This document shows, piece after piece, positions 58,500 to 64,000 of a stretch of 64,000 bases of DNA. The stretch comes from Salipaludibacillus daqingensis (GTDB lineage Bacteria; Bacillota; Bacilli; Bacillales; Salisediminibacteriaceae). Every line of letters starts with the position of its first letter. Position 1 is the first letter of the stretch. The stretch is from the NCBI RefSeq assembly GCF_029891575.1, contig NZ_JARZHF010000003.1, positions 62,001 to 126,000 of the forward strand. Reading direction: 5' to 3'. The translations under genes and the position numbers were made by a program. The notes beneath the pieces are model-generated. The model searched no databases and was not told the origin of the DNA. It saw nothing but the letters and a program-made list of their open reading frames with translations.

Positions 58500-59444
58500 T
58501 TATAACAAAGATACTAGCTGCCGAGACACTTTTAATGGATCGTGACGGAGAAGCTCATCATCAAAATATAACAAATGATCACCGATTAATAAAACATCTT
58601 TTTCTGCTAATGCTCGTTCATCGACCATAACCCCTTCTGCACCATCCTTTCTATATCGCTGTGCATAGGAGAACGGGATCGGTTGTGTATTAAACAATAC
58701 AGCATCTACAATCTTACCTCCAGCATGGTCATCAATTGCTTGCACATGGTCAGATACAGTGTACCGATCTGTTTCACCAGGCTGAGTCATCACATTACAT
58801 ATATATACTTTCATTGCTGTTGATTTTTTTAATGCATCTTCCATACCTGACACAAGTAAATTAGGAATAACGCTTGTATAAAGACTACCAGGGCCAAGTA
58901 CAATCAAATCTGCTTCTTCAATCGCATACAATGCTTCTCGCATTGGTTTAGGATTCTCCGGCTTAATAAACACCTTTTTAATTCTTTTTCCTATTTGAGG
59001 AATGTTCGATTCCCCTTCCCCAAACGTACCATCAACATATTCTGCATTTAGAGTCACATAATCATTTGACGCTGGTAACACTTTTCCTTTTACATTTAAC
59101 ACTCGGCTGATCTCTTGAACGCCTTGAGCAAAATCTCCCGTAATCGATGTCATACCAGCTAACAAAAGATTTCCTAACGAATGCCCGGACAATCCATTCC
59201 CATTTTCAAAACGATGTTGAAACAGCTCTTCCACAAGTGGTTCCACTTCAGATAAAGCAACAAGCACGTTCCGAATATCTCCCGGGGGTGGAATATTTAG
59301 CTCTTTTCTTAATCGACCGGAACTCCCACCATCATCTGCAACAGTTACGATTGCTGTAATGTCAACTGGAAAGGTCTTAAGCCCCCGCAACAAAACAGAC
59401 AACCCTGTGCCACCACCTAATACAACGATATTTGCTTTCTTCAA
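58500..59444 (-). CDS. yvcK: YvcK/CofD-like regulator of gluconeogenic growth
   Basis: 314 residues, UDP-sugar-binding CofD fold: [49 protein letters not shown] and [16 protein letters not shown]. It is required for gluconeogenic growth and cell shape in Bacillus and is phosphorylated by PrkC. Its start overlaps the rapZ stop by 4 nt. Confidence 0.95.
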   Translation of the reverse strand: MKKANIVVLGGGTGLSVLLRGLKTFPVDITAIVTVADDGGSSGRLRKELNIPPPGDIRNVLVALSEVEPLVEELFQHRFENGNGLSGHSLGNLLLAGMTSITGDFAQGVQEISRVLNVKGKVLPASNDYVTLNAEYVDGTFGEGESNIPQIGKRIKKVFIKPENPKPMREALYAIEEADLIVLGPGSLYTSVIPNLLVSGMEDALKKSTAMKVYICNVMTQPGETDRYTVSDHVQAIDDHAGGKIVDAVLFNTQPIPFSYAQRYRKDGAEGVMVDERALAEKDVLLIGDHLLYFDDELLRHDPLKVSRQLVSLL

Positions 59445-60340
59445 CCTTCTTTTCTCCCTTTTTCCACGTCACGGTGAGTCACATATGTGAAGTAATCAAG
59501 TTCTTCCAATCGTTCCTTGAAATACTCCCCTAACGTTACTGAACGATGTTTTCCCCCGGTACATCCAATCGCTAAAACGAGCTGACTTTTTCCTTCTCTT
59601 TTGTAATATGGAAGCAAATAGAGTAACAAATCCTCTAATTTTTCAATAAACTGTTGGGTTTCCGTCCATTTTAATACATAATCTGAAACTTCTTTTTCTA
59701 GACCAGTTTTTGGTCTCATGTGTTCGATATAATGTGGATTCGGTAAGAACCTTACATCAAAAACAAGATCTGCATCAATAGGAATTCCATGCTTATAACC
59801 AAATGATAATACTTGAACAGTAAAGGATTCCTTAGCTTCCGAAGAAAAACGTTGTAATATACGTTCTCTTAGTTCTAAAGGTTTTAATTCAGATGTATCT
59901 ATAATAATTTTAGCTTGCCCTCTTAAATCATTAAGAATTTCACGTTCTGCATGAATTCCTTCAAGTGGAGAACCTCCATCTGATAAAGGGTGGGACCTTC
60001 TCGTTTCTTTGTAACGTCGAACGAGGGCAGAGTCTTTTGCATCAAGAAAGACAATTTGAGGTGTAACTTTACTTTCGGCTGAAATAGCATCAATCGAATC
60101 AAATAAATGATCGAAGAACTCACGTCCACGCAAATCAATTACTAATGCAACTTTTTGCATTTTATCCCCGGATCCTTCAACCAAATCTATAAATTTTGGT
60201 ATTAAAGCCGGCGGTAAGTTATCTACACAAAAATATCCCATATCTTCAAAGCTTTGAACCGCAACGGTTTTACCTGCTCCTGACATTCCAGTAATGATAA
60301 CTAGTTCAATTTTATTTGACGTTGTCGTTGTGTCTGGCAT
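59441..60340 (-). CDS. rapZ: RNase adapter-type nucleotide-binding protein RapZ/YvcJ
   Basis: 299 residues from the ATG at 60340, with AAGGGGTG upstream; a GTG 9 bases earlier is possible. Walker [19 protein letters not shown], Walker B region VALVIDLRG, and the C-terminal [20 protein letters not shown] motif. Called YvcJ in Bacillus; binds nucleotides and affects competence. Overlaps yvcK. Confidence 0.94.
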   Translation of the reverse strand: MPDTTTTSNKIELVIITGMSGAGKTVAVQSFEDMGYFCVDNLPPALIPKFIDLVEGSGDKMQKVALVIDLRGREFFDHLFDSIDAISAESKVTPQIVFLDAKDSALVRRYKETRRSHPLSDGGSPLEGIHAEREILNDLRGQAKIIIDTSELKPLELRERILQRFSSEAKESFTVQVLSFGYKHGIPIDADLVFDVRFLPNPHYIEHMRPKTGLEKEVSDYVLKWTETQQFIEKLEDLLLYLLPYYKREGKSQLVLAIGCTGGKHRSVTLGEYFKERLEELDYFTYVTHRDVEKGRKEG

Positions 60341-60364
60341 GGGATTCACCCCTTCATATTAAAA

Positions 60365-60850
60365 TTAAATTTCATATTGTTGTAGTTTTATTCCTTCTGC
60401 ATCTAAGCGGTACGACAGAAGTTCTAATTTTTCATTATAGGTAATTGATCCAAAAATCAATCGTTCACGATGTAAAATGTGGTTAAAAATTGGATAATCT
60501 CCTGGAGCCATCGGTAATTCTTCAATTTCATTTTTCGGAATCCATGCTAAATCACCTTCTGGAGATTGATTTAATAATGTCCCAGTAAAATCGTTTGCCC
60601 AAAATGTAAACATCATCCATTCCTTAATTACTTTACCTTTATCTTCGATAACAACAGTAAATACGCCTTTCAATTGAGGGTTATCTAGCGTTATCCCTGT
60701 CTCTTCTTTATATTCTCTTGTCACACTCTCAAGAATAGATTCACGAAGTTCCATCTTTCCACCTGGAGCAACCCACCATCCTCTACTTGGTTTCTTTAAT
60801 AAAAGCACTTCGTTTCCTTTGGTTAAAATGCAGTTTGTAACTCTCTGCAA
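60365..60850 (-). CDS. Nudix hydrolase (YvcI-like)
   Basis: 161 residues. The Nudix box GKMELRESILESVTREYKEE followed by TGI is complete (GX5EX7REUXEEXGU). 8-oxo-dGTP diphosphatase-like; substrate not known. The start is TTG with GGAGGG 6 bp upstream. It precedes rapZ by 25 nt in the trxB-rapZ-yvcK order. Confidence 0.88.
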   Translation of the reverse strand: MQRVTNCILTKGNEVLLLKKPSRGWWVAPGGKMELRESILESVTREYKEETGITLDNPQLKGVFTVVIEDKGKVIKEWMMFTFWANDFTGTLLNQSPEGDLAWIPKNEIEELPMAPGDYPIFNHILHRERLIFGSITYNEKLELLSYRLDAEGIKLQQYEI

Positions 60851-61068
60851 AGTAATCCCTCCTGTGAAGTGAACATCATTTCTATACCATTCGTTCCGTT
60901 GGTTAGTTATAACTATGATATGCCATATCCATGGTACATGTTCTTTATCATTTGTGTATTCGTAACAAATCTTGATATAAGTATACTACATCTAATTTGA
61001 TACGAACAACTGAAAGTAAGAACGCAAATGGGGGAATCGAATGCTTTCATACCATTAACGGAACAAAA

Positions 61069-61096
61069 AAAGGGCACGAGCTTCAGCTCGTGCCAA
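61069..61096 (-). terminator. Strong terminator in the trxB-Nudix gap
   Basis: GGCACGAGCTGAAGCTCGTGCC is a near-perfect stem followed by CTTTTTTTG on the minus strand. No coding gene directly precedes it; trxB ends about 350 bp upstream and has a weaker terminator of its own. Confidence 0.88.
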
Positions 61097-61404
61097 AAGT
61101 AATATATAAAAAAGGGGGTCAATTACTAAGTACATCATAACGTTTTATTGTTTCAACATTGTTACAGAAGAGTTAAGTCACAATTACGTTTTGTAAATAT
61201 CCCGTGTCAATTGGTTTCAAATGAAGCCTGTCATAGTTTTTAATGAATTCCTGACTATATAACAGTCAAATGATTACACTAGTACAGGCTTGGAAATCGA
61301 TTGCACTTCTGGTTCTTTTTCTCATATTATCTTCATTTTCACAAGCGATATTACTAAGCGATATTCCCTATTTGTCTAAAAATCTTATTGCACAACACAA
61401 ATAA
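61097..61404. other. Non-coding stretch between two terminators
   Basis: About 300 bp without a convincing protein gene. On the minus strand TTGACA, 18 bp, TAATTG (about 61190-61220) is a weak promoter candidate pointing to the terminator at 61069, so a short RNA is conceivable. A plus-strand ORF of 44 codons at 61270 lacks a ribosome-binding site. Confidence 0.35.
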
Positions 61405-61407
61405 AGA

Positions 61408-61433
61408 AAACCGCACTCAAATTCAGAGTACGA
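61408..61433 (-). terminator. Probable terminator of trxB
   Basis: CGTACTC and GAGTGCG form a short stem followed by GTTTTCTTTATTT on the minus strand, 12 bp after the trxB stop. Confidence 0.6.
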
Positions 61434-61444
61434 TTTCCCCATTA

Positions 61445-62404
<960 letters not shown>

Positions 62405-62625
62405 TTACACGCTCCTAGCGAAATATTCTTTTTAATTTTAATCATAACTATATACTATTCAAAAACACTACATAAGTCCAAAAACTTGCTCATAGCTCTT
62501 GTCAAGCCATTTTCACTTGATAAAACTTTGACACTGAATTAATTTCTATACAACCATTATTTTTAACATTAAGCAACGATTTAATGTACTTCCATCTTCC
62601 ACAATATTTCCATATTTACGAAACA

Positions 62626-62662
62626 TTGAAAACAGTTTCTCATCATTGATAGAGAAACTGTT
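62626..62662 (-). terminator. Terminator overlapping the TPR gene stop codon
   Basis: AACAGTTTCTC and GAGAAACTGTT pair around a 10-nt loop that contains the stop codon region, followed by TTCAATG with a modest U content. The stem's first arm is coding. Confidence 0.6.
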
Positions 62663-63710
62663 CAGGATCTTCAGCAGGATTTTTACCTTCATCTAATTGC
62701 ATCAACAATTCTTCTAAAAAATATTGATTTTCAGGATCGTCTTTTTTCATTTGACTCCAAATCGCTTTAGCTGTATTAAAAAACCCGCATTGACAAGATA
62801 CGATCGCCCATTGATGTTTCATATGAGCTGGTTCAGGAGTTGACTTGCTTACAAGACGCTTTTTGTACCAAATATATGATAAGCGATACTGCTTAACTAG
62901 ATGAAGAGTGCGAGCAAGAAAATAACTATCCCAATCATCTATAGGATAGACGTTTTCTAATTTTTCGATCCACTTTGAAGCTTGTGGGTGATTTACCTGA
63001 TATAGCAGTACAGTCATTTGACAACTAGCCAAAAAGTTAGGTGATTCTTTCTCAAGTAAGTTTTTTAATATAGAGTAAGCTTCCTCTACTTGACCTTGAT
63101 TCATTAATGCATCTGCCAAGTAAACGTAGATGTTCCAATGTTCTGGGTCAGAAGCTATGATTTGTCTCGCAAATTCCTCAGCTTCTTCATATTTTCCACT
63201 ATTCAACAATTTCATCGTCGCATAATTAGCTTTATTATTTATTTGTTCCTTTATTTCTGTTTCACTAAGTTCTCCTTCGATGTGATCCTCATCATTTTGA
63301 CTCGATATCATTGCCAATAAAGATTCTGCATCTTCAGAGAATTCTCCTTCTTCATCAATTTCCAAGTACGTTTCAAGGTTTTTCGATGCACGGTCAAATT
63401 CTCCGAGGTGGGCCTGATTGTTCGCTAAAAAAAAGTAACATTCACTCATAGAATCGTCAATCTCATCTTTTATTTTATGAAGCCAAGCGTTCGACTCTTC
63501 GTACTTACCTTCTTCCGATAAAACGATAGCTAACTGACAAGCGAAAACCGGTTCCTCCGGTTCAATACGGATCGCTCTCTCAAAAAATTGAATCGCTTTT
63601 TCAACCGATTGGTTTTGATATGCTTCAATCCCTTTTTTATAAAAATATCCACCATCTTGCATAAATGTAATGACTTGACCGTTCTTTTCTTTCGTTTCAA
63701 TATTTGGCAT
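62643..63710 (-). CDS. Tetratricopeptide-repeat protein (YvcD-like)
   Basis: 355 residues from the ATG at 63710, which has GGAGG 8 bp upstream; the longer reading lacks a site. Several TPR units: YFYKKGIEAYQNQSVEKAIQ, AIQFFERAIRIEPEEPVFA, CYFFLANNQAHLGEFDRA, and NIYVYLADALMNQGQVEEAY. The family is cytosolic and acts as a protein-protein scaffold; specific partners unknown. Upstream of trxB in the conserved region. Confidence 0.85.
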   Translation of the reverse strand: MPNIETKEKNGQVITFMQDGGYFYKKGIEAYQNQSVEKAIQFFERAIRIEPEEPVFACQLAIVLSEEGKYEESNAWLHKIKDEIDDSMSECYFFLANNQAHLGEFDRASKNLETYLEIDEEGEFSEDAESLLAMISSQNDEDHIEGELSETEIKEQINNKANYATMKLLNSGKYEEAEEFARQIIASDPEHWNIYVYLADALMNQGQVEEAYSILKNLLEKESPNFLASCQMTVLLYQVNHPQASKWIEKLENVYPIDDWDSYFLARTLHLVKQYRLSYIWYKKRLVSKSTPEPAHMKHQWAIVSCQCGFFNTAKAIWSQMKKDDPENQYFLEELLMQLDEGKNPAEDPEQFLYQ

Positions 63711-64000
63711 GTAAAATGCCTCCATTTCATTTAACAAATTATAGTTAAGAATTTCTTTTTATCTTCTGTTATCGTTTTTGTTTATCAAAAAGCTATATTT
63801 TAAGATTCAAGTCTTTTTAATAGTAAATCGATTCAACATTCAAGTATACTGACAGTTAATAGTAAAGATTGCTTGTCTCAACAACCTACGTGAAGTATAA
63901 CACGCAGATAGATAGGCAACAATGCTCATTCAGAAGCAAAAACATACTTCCTAGAATTTTTTTACATTCTATTATTATATGGTTATTTGTATACATTTAA
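63711..64000. other. Upstream region of the TPR gene
   Basis: AT-rich, no reading frame or RNA gene that I can support. A TATACT (minus strand, near 63845-63850) could be a -10 for the TPR gene but lacks a clear -35. Confidence 0.4.

Noticed and set aside
61270-61404. 44-codon plus-strand ORF with a hydrophobic segment
   Set aside because: No Shine-Dalgarno, no clear promoter, and its 3' end overlaps the probable trxB terminator region. Possible but unsupported.

Overview
The window comes from a low-GC Gram-positive, endospore-forming member of the Bacillaceae. The evidence is gene order and gene content typical of Bacillus: cggR-gap-pgk-tpiA-gpmI-eno, secG-esterase-rnr-smpB-ssrA, trxB-Nudix-rapZ-yvcK-whiA-crh-clpP and fadN-fadA-fadE beside coat-F proteins. 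Bacillus-type FadR, CodY, Zur, CtsR, CggR and S-box sites are also visible. Acidic, Asp/Glu-rich secreted lipoproteins would suit a halotolerant or alkaliphilic species, but that is inference.

Layout. 1-5400: beta-oxidation operon (minus), with fadE cut by the window edge and a perfect FadR palindrome upstream of fadN. 5.8-9.4 kb: two coat-F spore proteins, two small membrane proteins and a lone secY outside any ribosomal operon. 9.7-12.8 kb: a beta-propeller lipoprotein translationally coupled to a two-component system. 13-21.4 kb: a sulfur/methionine locus (metY fused to a CoA-binding domain, sulfonate-type ABC transporter, acyl-CoA synthetase, homoserine dehydrogenase) preceded by two complete SAM riboswitches in series. 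21.5-25.7 kb: LOG protein, DUF1858/DUF438 pair, ilvD. 25.9-29.9 kb: thiosulfate-uptake/rhodanese operon with a divergent YVTN lipoprotein. 30-33 kb: M20 dipeptidase, DinB-like and DUF2071 proteins. 33-38.3 kb: zinc-limitation cluster with three Zur boxes (COG0523 GTPase, FolE2, unknown protein), followed by a His-rich protein and a Rieske protein. 38.4-40 kb: DUF3189 and a spore-surface-like protein. 40.3-46.2 kb: tmRNA gene and smpB, RNase R, two hydrolases, secG. 46.8-54 kb: glycolytic operon with its repressor CggR. 54.2-63.7 kb: glutaredoxin-like protein, sigma-54, clpP, crh, whiA, yvcK, rapZ, Nudix, trxB, TPR protein.

Most striking structures. (1) The tmRNA gene is split in its T-loop by a 342-nt group I intron with recognisable P1, P7 and terminal G; joining the exons restores a perfect T-arm. 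(2) Two promoter-SAM riboswitch-terminator units stand in tandem, and the first has no gene of its own. (3) Four intergenic arrays share a 21-bp (two helical turn) period although their core words differ; two of them share the same leader at the same register. (4) A separate six-copy, 52-bp repeat lies between eno and secG.

The arrays and the orphan riboswitch are the observations least explained by ordinary annotation. The metabolic and housekeeping genes are conventional. All calls rest on reading the sequence and on knowledge of the families; no database search was run.
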